Positions 22,294 through 32,901 of a stretch of DNA of 64,000 nt are shown one piece after another. This DNA comes from Collimonas pratensis. GTDB taxonomy: Bacteria > Pseudomonadota > Gammaproteobacteria > Burkholderiales > Burkholderiaceae_D. The notes beneath the pieces are model-generated. The model was given only the letters and a program-made list of their open reading frames with translations. It had not been told where the DNA came from and made no database searches. The stretch covers positions 3,906,001 to 3,970,000 of the forward strand of contig NZ_CP013234.1 in assembly GCF_001584185.1 (NCBI RefSeq), in the 5' to 3' direction. Position numbers and translations under genes: made by a program. The number at the start of each line of letters is the position of its first letter. Position 1 is the stretch's first letter.

Positions 22294-23687
22294 GGCGTTC
22301 CATCAAAGTGCGCCTGGTGGCGATGTTTGCGCTGGCCGCCCTGCTGATTTTCTCCCTCATCGGCAGCGCCCTGTACGGCGTGCTGCAGCGCGAACTGGCG
22401 CGCCATCAGCACGATGAACTGAACACCCGTTTTCTCGATACCCAGTACATGATCCAGCATAACGGCGACCCCGCCCGCTGGCCGCGGGTGCAGGCCAAGC
22501 TGGATACGCTGACGCCGGCCGACGGCAGTTTCCGCTACTGGGTGCTGAGCGACGACCCGCGTTTCCAGTATGGCAAAGACCTGGCCGATATCGAAAGAAT
22601 CGATCGCAATCCGAACGGCATGGGCAACCTGACCTTGCGCGGCCGCGAATACCCGCTGCACACCCTGACCAAGGCGCTGCCGGCATTCGAGCAACGGCCC
22701 GCGGTCAGGCTGATCGTGGCAGTCGACGCGGCGCCTTACATGCATACCCTGCATGCGTTCATGAGTGCGCTGGTCGGCCTGTCGCTGCTGGGCGTGATGC
22801 TGGTGATGCTGCTCGGCTACTGGATTGCGCTGGTGGGGCTGCGGCCTTTGAAGCAGCTGTCCAGCGCGGCGCAGTCGCTGGGACCTAGGACGCTGTCGCA
22901 GCGCTTGCAGATTGCGCCGCTGCCGGGCGAACTTTCGGACTTGACCGATGCCTTCAACGGCGTGCTGGAGCGCATGGAAGGCGCCTACAACCAGCTGGAA
23001 GCATTCAATGCCGATGTCGCCCACGAATTGCGCACGCCGCTCGCCAACCTGATCGGCGAGACCCAGGTAGCCTTGTCGCGCCAGCGTACCGCGCCGCAAT
23101 TCGAAGAAGTGCTGCAATCCAACCTGGAAGAACTCGAGCGGCTGCGTTCCATCATCAACGACATGCTGTTCCTGGCGCGCGCCGACCAGGGCGAAGCCGC
23201 CACCAGCCTGGTGCGCACCTCGATCGCGCAGGAAATCAACAAGACCGTGGAGTTCTTTGAATTCGTACTGGACGAGTCGAAAATGACGGTTAAAGTGGCT
23301 GGCGACATCAGCGCCGAAGCGTCGATCGAAACGTCGCTGTTCAAACGCGCCATGAGCAATCTGCTGCATAACGCGATCCAGCATTCGATTCCCGGAGCGG
23401 CGATTGTGGTCACCATCACGCAGCAGCCGGAAGCGATCGGGATCGCTGTCTCCAACCCCGGCAAGCCGATCGCCGAAAACCATTTGCCGCGCCTGTTCGA
23501 CCGCTTCTATCGGGTCGACCCTGCCCGCAACGATAAAGACCCGAGCCAGCTGCATGGCCACGGCCTGGGGCTGGCAATCGTCAAGGCAATCGCCAAGATG
23601 CACGGCGGCGGAGTGTTTGCCGACAGCGTGGCAGGCGTGACCACTATCGGCTTCAGCATTCCCGCCACGGCTGCCGCAGCGCAGTGA
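22290..23687 (+). CDS. Heavy-metal-type sensor histidine kinase (CusS-like)
   Basis: Membrane sensor kinase, 465 residues. TM1 is at about 10-30, a periplasmic sensor of about 130 residues follows, TM2 at about 160-180 (LVGLSLLGVMLVMLLGYWIAL, core LLGVMLVMLLGYWI), then HAMP. The phosphorylated His is in ADVAHELRTPLANLIGET (about residue 247). The ATP-binding domain has the N box NLLHNAIQHS, and G boxes GHGLGLAIVKAIAKMHGG. The stimulus is not readable from sequence. Confidence 0.92.
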   Translation: MRRSIKVRLVAMFALAALLIFSLIGSALYGVLQRELARHQHDELNTRFLDTQYMIQHNGDPARWPRVQAKLDTLTPADGSFRYWVLSDDPRFQYGKDLADIERIDRNPNGMGNLTLRGREYPLHTLTKALPAFEQRPAVRLIVAVDAAPYMHTLHAFMSALVGLSLLGVMLVMLLGYWIALVGLRPLKQLSSAAQSLGPRTLSQRLQIAPLPGELSDLTDAFNGVLERMEGAYNQLEAFNADVAHELRTPLANLIGETQVALSRQRTAPQFEEVLQSNLEELERLRSIINDMLFLARADQGEAATSLVRTSIAQEINKTVEFFEFVLDESKMTVKVAGDISAEASIETSLFKRAMSNLLHNAIQHSIPGAAIVVTITQQPEAIGIAVSNPGKPIAENHLPRLFDRFYRVDPARNDKDPSQLHGHGLGLAIVKAIAKMHGGGVFADSVAGVTTIGFSIPATAAAAQ

Positions 23688-23800
23688 AACAGCTTGCCTG
23701 AGCGATAACGGTTGCCGGCCATAAACTGGCAATCAGGCAATGGATAAGACGTGAGGAGGAGTTGCGGGGAAAAACCGTGCGGAATACTACTGAGGATAGA

Positions 23801-23896
23801 GGCGAGCCTTGTCTGCGGCACTTGCAGGAAATGGCTGTGGCTGCTTCGTTCCCGACCTGACCAGGTTGACCACGCCACAATGCGCAGGGGCCCGCC
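23801..23896 (-). ncRNA. ffs: Small signal recognition particle RNA (4.5S RNA)
   Basis: On the minus strand the conserved SRP domain IV is plain: GGTCAGGTCGGGAACGAAGC, followed by AGCC, with the apical GGAA-class tetraloop region and the asymmetric internal loop that binds Ffh. Ends were set by the closing helix GGCGGGCC (5') with GGCUCGCC (3'). The length of about 96 nt fits the bacterial short form. It targets membrane-protein ribosomes with Ffh and FtsY. Confidence 0.93.
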
Positions 23897-23903
23897 GGGG
23901 TGA

Positions 23904-23932
23904 ATTGTACCGCATTGCGTCATTGCTGGCAG
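23904..23932 (-). promoter_or_regulatory. Predicted promoter of ffs
   Basis: Minus-strand CTGCCA (23927-23932) and TACAAT (23904-23909) are 17 bp apart, placing the start close to the predicted 5' end of the SRP RNA at 23896. Confidence 0.7.
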
Positions 23933-24007
23933 CGCTTTTTACAGCTTTTTGGCAGGCGCTGCCATTTTCCACGCTATTTATATACAACGTTTCCGGTCAA
24001 TCAGGAT

Positions 24008-25492
24008 TTAGAGGCCCAGCTCCTGCCAGATCTGGTCGACCCGCGTCTTCACCTCGTCAGTCATGCTGATGGTGCGGCCCCACTCGCGGCTGGTTTCACC
24101 CGGCCATTTATTGGTGGCGTCTATCCCCATCTTGCTGCCGAGGCCGCTTACCGGCGAAGCGAAGTCGAGATAGTCGATCGGCGTGTTATCCACGATGGTG
24201 GTGTCGCGGATAGGATCGACGCGGGTGGTAATGGCCCAGATCACTTCATTCCAGTCGCGGATATTGACGTCCTCGTCGACCACCACGATGAACTTGGTAT
24301 ACATGAACTGGCGCAAAAAGCTCCAGACACCGAACATCACCCGCTTGGCATGGCCGGCGTAGGCCTTTTTCATTTGCACCACCGCCATCCGATAGCTGCA
24401 GCCTTCCGGCGGCAGATAAAAATCGGTGATTTCCGAAAACTGCTTTTGCAGCAAGGGAATGAACACTTCGTTCAGCGCCACGCCGAGCACTGCCGGCTCA
24501 TCCGGCGGCTTGCCTGTATACGTAGAGTGATAGATGGGCGACTTGCGCATCGTGATGCGGTCGATCGTGAAAACCGGGAACCAGTCCTGCTCATTATAGT
24601 AGCCGGTGTGGTCGCCGTAAGGCCCCTCCAGCGCCATCTCGTATCCGGACGGATGCGAGGGGTCTGGATTGATATGCCCTTCCAGCACGATCTCGGCCGA
24701 AGCCGGCACCCGCAGCTCACTGCCGATGGCCTTGACCAGCTCGGTACGGCTGCCGCGCAGCAGGCCGGCGAACTGGTATTCGGACAGGCTGTCCGGCACC
24801 GGCGTCACTGCACCTAATATAGTAGCGGGATCGGCGCCCAGCGCTACCGCTACCGGATACGGCTTGCCGCCGGTGGCGATCGCGTGCTCGCGGAAATCCA
24901 GCGCGCCGCCGCGATGCGCCAGCCAGCGCATGATGACTTTGTTGCGGCCCAGTACCTGCTGGCGGTAGATGCCAAGGTTTTGGCGCTTCTTGTGCGGCCC
25001 TTTGGTGATCACCAGGCCCCAGGTGATCAGCGGTGCGACGTCGCCCGGCCAGCAGTGCTGGATCGGCAGTTTCGCCAGGTCGACGTCGTTGCCTTCCCAG
25101 ACGATGTCCTGGCACGGCGCCGAGCGCTGCTCCTTGGGCGCCATGTCCCACAGCGATTTCACCAGCGTGCCGAGGCCGAGGATATCTTTAAAACCCTTGG
25201 GCGGCTCCGGTTCTTTCAAGCTCGCCAGCACGTGGCCGATGCGCCGCAATTCGCTGACGTCGTCTGCCCCCATGCCAAGCGCCACGCGGCGCGGCGTGCC
25301 GAATAAATTACCTAGCACAGGTATCGAATGCTCTGTCGGATTTTCAAAAAGCAGCGCCGGACCACCGGCGCGCAAAGTGCGATCGCAGATCTCCGTCATC
25401 TCCAAATAAGGTGAAATCGGCGTCGAAATCCGTTTTAGCTCGCCAATTTGTTCCAATTTGATAATAAAATCACGCAAATCTGAGTATTTCAT
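24008..25492 (-). CDS. ubiD: UbiD family prenylated-FMN decarboxylase
   Basis: Decarboxylates 4-hydroxy-3-polyprenylbenzoate in ubiquinone synthesis, using prenylated FMN made by UbiX. The 494-residue protein has the prFMN/Mn-binding stretch [26 protein letters not shown] (core [17 protein letters not shown], about 180-200), the conserved [13 protein letters not shown] with the catalytic Glu region (about 290), and the C-terminal [10 protein letters not shown]. Length is that of E. coli UbiD. The upstream gap faces the transglycosylase gene. Confidence 0.95.
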   Translation of the reverse strand: MKYSDLRDFIIKLEQIGELKRISTPISPYLEMTEICDRTLRAGGPALLFENPTEHSIPVLGNLFGTPRRVALGMGADDVSELRRIGHVLASLKEPEPPKGFKDILGLGTLVKSLWDMAPKEQRSAPCQDIVWEGNDVDLAKLPIQHCWPGDVAPLITWGLVITKGPHKKRQNLGIYRQQVLGRNKVIMRWLAHRGGALDFREHAIATGGKPYPVAVALGADPATILGAVTPVPDSLSEYQFAGLLRGSRTELVKAIGSELRVPASAEIVLEGHINPDPSHPSGYEMALEGPYGDHTGYYNEQDWFPVFTIDRITMRKSPIYHSTYTGKPPDEPAVLGVALNEVFIPLLQKQFSEITDFYLPPEGCSYRMAVVQMKKAYAGHAKRVMFGVWSFLRQFMYTKFIVVVDEDVNIRDWNEVIWAITTRVDPIRDTTIVDNTPIDYLDFASPVSGLGSKMGIDATNKWPGETSREWGRTISMTDEVKTRVDQIWQELGL

Positions 25493-25591
25493 GGATTCTT
25501 ACAATCTTTATGAATGTTATTTAAACAATTAAGGCTTTCCCGCGAAGTGCTTGATTTTATTGGCTCGCAGCGGTAAACCGAGATATTCTTT

Positions 25592-25655
25592 ATACATAAA
25601 AGTTATGTATTTTATTTTTTATAGTATTGACTTGATATAAACCGCCCCCTACAAT
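25592..25655 (+). promoter_or_regulatory. Promoter of the lytic transglycosylase gene with an upstream palindrome
   Basis: TTGACT (25627-25632) and TACAAT (25650-25655) have an ideal 17-bp spacer. A perfect palindrome ATACATAA-AAG-TTATGTAT (25592-25610) sits just upstream of the -35 box and could bind a dimeric regulator. The transcript would carry a leader of about 320 nt (to 25985) containing short hairpins (AACGC/GCGTT near 25678, GGGATC/GGTCCC near 25721) and no gene I can support. Confidence 0.65.
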
Positions 25656-25985
25656 GCGCCCAGCTTGAAGAAGCCGCAACGCCCGAAAAGCGTTTTCAGG
25701 ACGGCTCTCAATACTCACGGGATCGGGGTCCCATATGACATTTTAAGGAGTGTTTTCAAAAGGCGTCAGCCTTCTCCCCCGAACAAGTTGTTTGCCTGTA
25801 GCCGGCACGCTCTACTGCGGCCGATCGATCCAAAGCTACTTAAGTGCAGACAACAACGACGTAACGGCACACCGCAACCAGATGCGATGCCTTGCGATAT
25901 TGATTACGGTGCACGCAGCATTCGGTAGATTCGCTCCAGCTTTAACCAGGAGCCTGCATGCGCCGCGACGATTCAGGAGGTTCAA

Positions 25986-27023
25986 TTGTTAGCAAGATCT
26001 ACCAGAGCACTACCCGGTTGGGCGACGCTCGACCAAGCAAAGAAATTCGGCATGCAATCTGTCAACGGCGTGTTTTACGCGCGCCACACCGTCGGCGGCA
26101 TCATCGCCACCACACGCATCACCGTACTGTTCAGCGCCATGCTGGCCATCATCGGCTTCACCACCATGCTGGTGAAACCCGATCTGGCCCTCAAGCTGCA
26201 AAGCCTGCCGCTGTTCGCCAGCAGCGCGCCGCAGCCGGCAACAGCGCCAGCGGCCGCACCCGTGACAGTGCAGGCAGCCGTTCCGGCGGCCGGCAAGAAT
26301 ATCGCCAGCCTGACCGTGCCGGCGCCAAACGCCAACATGAATCACCTGTTGCACATGGATGGCCTGGCCAGCCGTGCCGCCAAACCGCTGGATAGCGCAC
26401 GCCAGCAGCAATGGGTCACCAGCTGGCTATCCAAGCGCTATCGCGTGGCCGGCGACGCTACCAACATGTTCGTGACCACTGCCTACAAGACCGCCCGCGA
26501 AACCAAGCTGGATCCGCTCTTGATTCTGGCCGTGATGGCGATCGAGTCCGGCCTGAATCCGTTTGCCGAAAGTCCGGTTGGCGCACAAGGCCTGATGCAG
26601 GTCATGTCGAAAGTGCATGAAGACAAGTTTGAAAGCATGGGCGGCATCAAGGCTGCATTGAATCCGACTGCCAACATCAAGGTCGGCTCCATGATCCTGA
26701 AGGACTATGTGACCCAGGGTGGTTCGGTCGAAGCCGGCCTGAAGCGCTATGTCGGCGCCGCCGCTTTCGCCAATGATGGCGGCTATGGCTACAAGGTTCT
26801 GGCTGAATATCGCCGCCTGCAAGACGTCGCTACCGGCAAGAACGTGCCTTCGGGCGGCTCGACCGCGCCAATCGCAACGCCGAAAGCGCGTCCGATCCAG
26901 GCCGTGGCGCCTGCCGACGCAGCCAGCCCGACGCCGGCGGAAGCCGCAGTCAACGTGCCGGATGCCATCGAGCACCGTATCCAGCAGTCGGAAAATCAGC
27001 TGAACCCGCTGCCGCTGACCTGA
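25986..27023 (+). CDS. Lytic transglycosylase domain protein (SLT fold)
   Basis: Cleaves peptidoglycan glycan strands in the envelope. The start is a TTG with a full AGGAGG site 5 bp upstream (25975-25980), which decides it. The 345-residue protein has a membrane segment at about 39-59, an Ala/Pro-rich linker (about 75-100) and a goose-lysozyme-like SLT domain. In that domain the catalytic Glu lies in LAVMAIESGLNPFAESPVGAQGLMQVM (core MAIESGLNPFAESPVGAQG, Glu about 183), and AGLKRYVGAAAF follows. The C-terminal tail is Pro/Ala rich. Probably a membrane-anchored autolysin. Confidence 0.9.
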   Translation: MLARSTRALPGWATLDQAKKFGMQSVNGVFYARHTVGGIIATTRITVLFSAMLAIIGFTTMLVKPDLALKLQSLPLFASSAPQPATAPAAAPVTVQAAVPAAGKNIASLTVPAPNANMNHLLHMDGLASRAAKPLDSARQQQWVTSWLSKRYRVAGDATNMFVTTAYKTARETKLDPLLILAVMAIESGLNPFAESPVGAQGLMQVMSKVHEDKFESMGGIKAALNPTANIKVGSMILKDYVTQGGSVEAGLKRYVGAAAFANDGGYGYKVLAEYRRLQDVATGKNVPSGGSTAPIATPKARPIQAVAPADAASPTPAEAAVNVPDAIEHRIQQSENQLNPLPLT

Positions 27024-27042
27024 GCGTACAAACCGTAGCAAC

Positions 27043-27073
27043 AAAAAAAAGAGCCAATGGCTCTTTTTTTTTG
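27043..27073. terminator. Bidirectional intrinsic terminator after the transglycosylase gene
   Basis: AAAAAAAAGAGCC-AAT-GGCTCTTTTTTTTT: a symmetric stem with T-runs on both strands, suited to both the transglycosylase gene and the converging livF. Confidence 0.9.
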
Positions 27074-27117
27074 TTCCTGCCGGAGGGGTCGGGATCTTGC
27101 GATCCCGACCCCTGCCA

Positions 27118-27840
27118 TCATTCACCCAAATAGGCTGCTTTCACCTTAGGATCGTCCAGCATGTCCTTGGCGTTGCCGCTCATGGTCACCAGGCCGGAAT
27201 CCATCACATAGGCGCGGTGCGCTGCTTCCAGCGCCAGTTTGGCGTTCTGCTCGACCAGCAGGATGGTGATCCCTTGCGCAGAAACGTTGCGGATCACCTC
27301 AAAGATCTTTTCCACCATGATCGGCGACAAGCCCATCGACGGCTCATCCAGCAGCAACAGTTTGGGGTGGCTCATCAGGGCCCGCGCCATGGCTAGCATC
27401 TGCTGCTCGCCGCCGGACAAGGTGCCGGCCATCTGCGCGGCACGCTCTTTCAGCCGCGGGAAGACGGTAAACCACTTTTCGATGTCGGCTGCGACGCCAG
27501 CCTTGTCGTCACGCGTATAGGCGCCCATCAGCAGGTTTTCCTGGATGCTCATGCGGGTGAACACGCCACGGCCTTCTGGCACCATGGCCAGCTTTTGCTT
27601 GACCAGGCTGAACGAAGTCATGCCCTTGGTGTGTTCGCCCAGGTAGTGCATCTCGCCTTCGACTTTACATTGCGGCAAAGTCCCGGTGATGGCTTTCAGG
27701 GTGGTGGTCTTGCCGGCGCCATTGGCGCCGATCAGCGTCACCAGCTCGCCATCGTTGACTTCCAGGCTGATGCCCTTGACTGCCTGGATGCCGCCGTAAG
27801 CGACCTTCAGGTTATCGACTTTGAGGATATTGGTTGCCAT
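27118..27840 (-). CDS. livF: Branched-chain amino acid ABC transporter ATP-binding protein LivF
   Basis: One of two ATPases of the LIV transporter. The ATG at 27840 gives 240 residues: Walker A GANGAGKTTTLKAI (about 37-50), signature LSGGEQQMLAMARAL (about 137-151), Walker B LLLLDEPSMGLSP and the H-loop in ILLVEQNAKLAL. The start codon shares one base with the livG stop. A further upstream start adds 37 residues that only read over livG and is not used. Confidence 0.96.
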   Translation of the reverse strand: MATNILKVDNLKVAYGGIQAVKGISLEVNDGELVTLIGANGAGKTTTLKAITGTLPQCKVEGEMHYLGEHTKGMTSFSLVKQKLAMVPEGRGVFTRMSIQENLLMGAYTRDDKAGVAADIEKWFTVFPRLKERAAQMAGTLSGGEQQMLAMARALMSHPKLLLLDEPSMGLSPIMVEKIFEVIRNVSAQGITILLVEQNAKLALEAAHRAYVMDSGLVTMSGNAKDMLDDPKVKAAYLGE

Positions 27841-28610
27841 CAGTGACCACCTCCCAGGTAAGCTTCGATCACGGCCGGGTTCTTCTGGATTTCGGCCGGC
27901 AATCCTTCGGCAATCGGCTTGCCGTAGTCCAGCACCGTCAGGCGGTCGCACAAGCCCATCATCAGCTTGACATCATGTTCAATCAGCAAAATGGTCTTTC
28001 CTTCATTCTTGATTTTCACCAGCAGCTCGCGCAGCGCCAGTTTTTCGGTGGCGTTCATGCCGGCGGCGGGCTCGTCCAGCGCCAGCAGCTGCGGCTCGGT
28101 CGCCAGCGCACGGGCAATTTCCAGGCGGCGTTGATCGCCATAGGATAAATGGCGGGCGGTACGCTCGCCAAAACGGCCGATGCCGACGAAATCCAGCAGT
28201 TCCTGCGAACGCTTGCGGATCGCCAGTTCTTCCGTGCGCGCCGCCTTGTGGCGGAACACGGCGCCGAACACGCCCTGGTGGGTACGCACATGGCAACCCA
28301 CCATGACATTTTCCAGCACGGTCATCTCGCCGAACAGGCGGATGTTCTGGAAGGTGCGGGCGATGCCGGCCTTGGCCACTTCATGCGGCGCCGACGGCGA
28401 ATAAGGCTTGCCGGCCAGCTCGAAGGAACCGGTATCGGCCTGGTACAGGCCGGTAATGACGTTGAAGAAAGTCGTCTTGCCGGCGCCGTTAGGGCCGATC
28501 AGGCCATAAATCTGGCCCTTGAGGATCTTGACGTTGACTTCCGACAAAGCCTGCAAACCGCCAAACCGCTTGTTGACGCCGGAGATATTTAAAATTGTTG
28601 GTGCGCTCAT
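27840..28610 (-). CDS. livG: Branched-chain amino acid ABC transporter ATP-binding protein LivG
   Basis: Second ATPase of the LIV transporter, 256 residues. Walker A GPNGAGKTTFFNVI (about 38-51), signature LSYGDQRRLEIARAL (about 150-164), Walker B LLALDEPAAGMN and H-loop ILLIEHDVKLMM. The long insert between Walker A and signature is typical of LivG. It lies 9 bp after livM. Confidence 0.96.
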   Translation of the reverse strand: MSAPTILNISGVNKRFGGLQALSEVNVKILKGQIYGLIGPNGAGKTTFFNVITGLYQADTGSFELAGKPYSPSAPHEVAKAGIARTFQNIRLFGEMTVLENVMVGCHVRTHQGVFGAVFRHKAARTEELAIRKRSQELLDFVGIGRFGERTARHLSYGDQRRLEIARALATEPQLLALDEPAAGMNATEKLALRELLVKIKNEGKTILLIEHDVKLMMGLCDRLTVLDYGKPIAEGLPAEIQKNPAVIEAYLGGGH

Positions 28611-28619
28611 GTGATCTCC

Positions 28620-29834
<1,215 letters not shown>

Positions 29835-29847
29835 AGGTCCTCCCCGA

Positions 29848-30777
29848 TCAGGCGCGGTCAGCCACACGTTCGCCCATGATGCCGGACGGACGCAAGGTCA
29901 AGACGATGATCAGGACGATGAAGGCAAAGATGTCCTGATAGTTACTGCCGAAGAAGTTGCCGGTCAGGTCGCCGATATAGCCGGCCCCCAGGCTTTCGAT
30001 CAGGCCCAGCAGGATACCGCCCAGCATGGCGCCGTAAATGTTGCCGATACCGCCCAGCACCGCCGCCGAGAACGCTTTCAAGCCAGGCACGAAGCCCATG
30101 GCGAACTGCGCGGACGAGTAGTTGGCGCCCCACATCACGCCGGCCACGGCCGCCAGTGCGGCGCCGATGGCGAAGGTCATGACGATGACGCGATTGGAAT
30201 CGACACCCATCAGGCCGGCGACCCGCGGATTTTCCGCGGTGGCGCGCATGGCACGGCCCATCTTGGTTTTTTCAACCAGCATCACCAGGCCGAACATCGA
30301 CGCGGCAGCCAGCACCAGCAGCATGATCTGCGTAGGCGAAATCAATGCGCCGAAGATATGCACAGGATCGGACGGCATGACTTGCGGCACCGGCAGCGGG
30401 CTGCGGCCCCAGATCATCATGGCGAACGTCTGCAGCAGGATGGAAACGCCGATCGCCGTGATCAGCGGCGCCAGGCGCGGCGCATTGCGCAGCGGCCGGT
30501 AGGCGACCCGCTCGATGATCAGGCTGACGATGACGCAGACCGGAATCGCGCCGATGATGGCGATCGCCAGCTGGACGATGCCAGGCAGGCCGGGAGCGAA
30601 ATGCTGGAGCAGCTTGAGGATGGACAAGCCGACCATCGCGCCTATCATCAGGATATCGCCGTGGGCGAAGTTAATCAGGTTCAGCACGCCGTATACCATC
30701 GTGTAACCGAGGGCAATCAACGCATACATGCTTCCCAGCACCAAGCCGTTGATAACTTGTTGGATAAAGATATCCAT
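29848..30777 (-). CDS. livH: Branched-chain amino acid ABC transporter permease LivH
   Basis: First gene of the operon; 309-residue membrane subunit with the family start QQVINGLVLGSMYALIALGYTMVYG (core NGLVLGSMYALIALGYTMV) and the loop MRATAENPRVAGLMGVDSNRVI. It partners LivM. No substrate-binding protein gene (livK/livJ) is present upstream or downstream in the window, so that subunit must be encoded elsewhere. Transcription probably passes a leader-peptide/terminator region (30863-31096). Confidence 0.95.
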   Translation of the reverse strand: MDIFIQQVINGLVLGSMYALIALGYTMVYGVLNLINFAHGDILMIGAMVGLSILKLLQHFAPGLPGIVQLAIAIIGAIPVCVIVSLIIERVAYRPLRNAPRLAPLITAIGVSILLQTFAMMIWGRSPLPVPQVMPSDPVHIFGALISPTQIMLLVLAAASMFGLVMLVEKTKMGRAMRATAENPRVAGLMGVDSNRVIVMTFAIGAALAAVAGVMWGANYSSAQFAMGFVPGLKAFSAAVLGGIGNIYGAMLGGILLGLIESLGAGYIGDLTGNFFGSNYQDIFAFIVLIIVLTLRPSGIMGERVADRA

Positions 30778-30862
30778 AATTTCCTTTGTGTGTTTCGGTT
30801 CAAATCGGTCAGAACACTATTGCGACCATCAGAGGCTGCACAGCAAAAATCATTCCCGATAC

Positions 30863-30895
30863 AAAAACGGCACCCTGGACGAATCCTGGTGCCGT
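30863..30895 (-). terminator. UUCG-capped terminator in the liv leader (candidate attenuator)
   Basis: On the minus strand ACGGCACC and GGTGCCGT form a perfect 8-bp stem. The loop holds a further GGA-TTCG-TCC hairpin, so the RNA has a very stable UUCG tetraloop, followed by a short T-run. It lies about 86 bp before livH and 18 bp after the leader peptide stop. Confidence 0.75.
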
Positions 30896-30913
30896 GGGGA
30901 TGCGCCCTTCCGC

Positions 30914-30979
30914 CTAGCTGGAAAGGTAATCTGGCATTGCGTGAATAGCCGGAATAAGAAGGATGAACGGGGTACACAT
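30914..30979 (-). CDS. Predicted leader peptide of the liv operon (21 residues)
   Basis: A short ORF on the minus strand, with TAATAGGAG placed 8-10 bp before the ATG at 30979. Residues 5-12 read FILLIPAI; six of 21 residues are Ile or Leu, and all three Leu codons are CTT, a codon that looks rare in neighbouring core genes. The stop (30914) is followed within 20 bases by a strong intrinsic terminator. The CCTTC of the Leu codons can pair with GAAGG just past the stop. This is the layout of an amino-acid attenuator. Function is inferred. Confidence 0.6.
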   Translation of the reverse strand: MCTPFILLIPAIHAMPDYLSS

Positions 30980-31068
30980 TTTGTTTGTCTCCTATTACGT
31001 CTTTATGTAAGAGCGTTTTTATCTTAAAGCGCCTTGTCTCGATGGACAAATGCACCATGACCGTGCAG

Positions 31069-31096
31069 ATTATAGCTAACGTTGAGCGATAATCAA
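31069..31096 (-). promoter_or_regulatory. Predicted sigma70 promoter of livHMGF
   Basis: Minus-strand TTGATT (31091-31096) and a perfect TATAAT (31069-31074) are 16 bp apart. The transcript would start near 31062 and have a leader of about 285 nt. The rest of the gap 31097-31391 shows no gene I can support. Confidence 0.75.
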
Positions 31097-31391
31097 CTCC
31101 GACGGCACCACAATATTACCTTGCTGAAGGCGGTTCAGCACAGGCTTTTACAATCAAACTGCAGCGCCGCAATGATAGCGAGGAAAACAAAAAACTATCG
31201 ATGGAAAAGCGGGATTTATTCGGAATATAATTTCGCGCCAGAATGAGGCAGCGAGGTCTTTGCGCGAGGATGTCCGAGCAAATTTAAGGCCGACTAAAAG
31301 GCTGGCTCGCGGCTGGCTAACAGCGGCAAGACTGCAGTCGCCCATGACAATCAGCGGATTCTCAAGTGAACTGCAGTTCGCCGGCTCCCGC

Positions 31392-32336
31392 TCAGGCGCG
31401 CGCCAACCCTTTGGGCATGGGGAAAATGACGTTTTCTTCGGCCCCCTCGAGCGTGCGTACGCTCTTGGCGCCATAGGCGGTCAGGCGGTCGATCACGGCT
31501 TGCACCAGGATCTCGGGGGCTGAGGCGCCGGCTGTCACGCCGATGCGGCTCTTGCCCTGCAGCCAGGCCGGATCGATCTGCTCGGCGTTATCCACCATGT
31601 AGGCAGCAGTGCCGCGCTTCTCAGCCACTTCGCGCAGGCGGTTGGAGTTGGAGCTGTTGGGGCTGCCGACCACGATCACCACGTCGACCTGCGGCGCCAT
31701 GAATTTCACAGCCTGTTGGCGATTGGTAGTGGCGTAGCAGATATCGCCCTTCTTCGGCTCGGTAATCAAGGGGAAGCGCTGCTTGAGCGCGGCAATCACG
31801 TCTGCCGTATCGTCCACCGACAAGGTGGTCTGCGAGACATAAGCCAGCAGTTCGGGATTCGCCACCTGCAGCTTGGCGACATCGGCCACGGTTTCGACCA
31901 GGTGCATGCCGCCCTCGGTCTGGCCCATGGTGCCCTCGACTTCCGGATGTCCTTCGTGGCCGATCATGACGATTTCGCGGCCCTCGCGGCGCATCTTGGC
32001 GACTTCCATATGCACCTTGGTCACCAGCGGACAGGTCGCGTCGAACACTTTCAGGCCACGCACTTCAGCTTCTTCCTGCACCGCCTTGGAAACGCCGTGG
32101 GCGGAAAAGATCACGGTATTCCCGGCCGGCACGTCGGCCAGCTCTTCGATGAAGATGGCGCCCTTGTTGCGCAGGTCCGCCACCACGTAGGCATTGTGGA
32201 CGATTTCGTGGCGCACGTAGATCGGCGCGCCGAATTCTTCCAGCGCGCGCTCGACGATTTCAATCGCACGGTCAACGCCGGCACAGAAGCCGCGCGGCTG
32301 CGCCAGCAATATTTCTTTATCCATAGTCATATCCAT
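31392..32336 (-). CDS. ispH: 4-hydroxy-3-methylbut-2-enyl diphosphate reductase
   Basis: Last enzyme of the MEP isoprenoid pathway, making IPP and DMAPP; an iron-sulphur protein. Cluster cysteines are in [22 protein letters not shown] and [11 protein letters not shown], and the substrate loop is [16 protein letters not shown] use the ATG at 32336 (314 residues); ATGs at 32330 and 32324 and a GTG at 32351 are in frame and cannot be separated by ribosome site. It lies 11 bp after the FKBP gene, as in many proteobacteria. Confidence 0.95.
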   Translation of the reverse strand: MDMTMDKEILLAQPRGFCAGVDRAIEIVERALEEFGAPIYVRHEIVHNAYVVADLRNKGAIFIEELADVPAGNTVIFSAHGVSKAVQEEAEVRGLKVFDATCPLVTKVHMEVAKMRREGREIVMIGHEGHPEVEGTMGQTEGGMHLVETVADVAKLQVANPELLAYVSQTTLSVDDTADVIAALKQRFPLITEPKKGDICYATTNRQQAVKFMAPQVDVVIVVGSPNSSNSNRLREVAEKRGTAAYMVDNAEQIDPAWLQGKSRIGVTAGASAPEILVQAVIDRLTAYGAKSVRTLEGAEENVIFPMPKGLARA

Positions 32337-32347
32337 TCCAGCGGCGA

Positions 32348-32803
32348 TCACAGGATGCCGATGATTTTTACTTCAAACTTGAGCGACTGGCCGGCCAGCG
32401 GATGATTGAAATCGAACAAGGCGCCCTGCTCGTCGATCTCGCGCAGCACGCCGGCGAACTGGCCGCCGCCCGGCGCCGCAAACTCGACCAGGTCGCCGAT
32501 GCGGTATTCCTCGCCCAGCTGAGAGTTCTGGCGCAGCGTAGCGCGCGACACGCGCTGGATCAGTTCAGGATTGCGCGGACCGAAAGCCTGCTCCGGCGGC
32601 AAGTCGAAAGTCTGGTGCGTACCCTCGGGCAAACCGAGCAGGCAGGTTTCCAGGAATGGCGCCAACTGCCCCATGCCGAACTGCAAAGTAGCGGGCGATT
32701 CCTTGAAGGTACTGACAATATCCTCTCCCTCTTGCGAGGCTAGACGGTAATGCAAGGTGAGATAGGAGGCTTCGGTGACAACCGGCAGGGACAAGTTAGA
32801 CAT
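32348..32803 (-). CDS. fkpB: FKBP-type peptidyl-prolyl isomerase (SlpA/FkpB-like)
   Basis: A 151-residue SlyD/SlpA-type isomerase-chaperone. Motifs: [19 protein letters not shown] at the start, [24 protein letters not shown] (core [17 protein letters not shown]), [14 protein letters not shown] in the inserted flap, and [17 protein letters not shown] near the end. It overlaps closely with ispH downstream, a conserved pairing. Confidence 0.93.
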   Translation of the reverse strand: MSNLSLPVVTEASYLTLHYRLASQEGEDIVSTFKESPATLQFGMGQLAPFLETCLLGLPEGTHQTFDLPPEQAFGPRNPELIQRVSRATLRQNSQLGEEYRIGDLVEFAAPGGGQFAGVLREIDEQGALFDFNHPLAGQSLKFEVKIIGIL

Positions 32804-32901
32804 AATTAGGCAAAAATACCATTAACAAAAAGGCAATCGTTCATCTGAAGATGATATTGTAAGCCACCTTGGACAAGCTGACGCGCTTAGGGGAACCAAC
32901 T

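Noticed and set aside
25958..26395. An ATG-started frame overlapping the start of the transglycosylase gene
   Set aside because: It reads the main gene out of frame with His/Arg-rich text typical of a shadow frame; the TTG start has the better ribosome site and a recognisable protein.
30717..31058. A 113-codon frame across the liv leader on the minus strand
   Set aside because: No recognisable content, poor start context, and it runs through a strong terminator hairpin. The shorter leader ORF in another frame has the ribosome site.
31154..31474. A frame antisense/adjacent to the 3' end of ispH
   Set aside because: Composition is that of a shadow frame and it overlaps ispH coding; no ribosome site.
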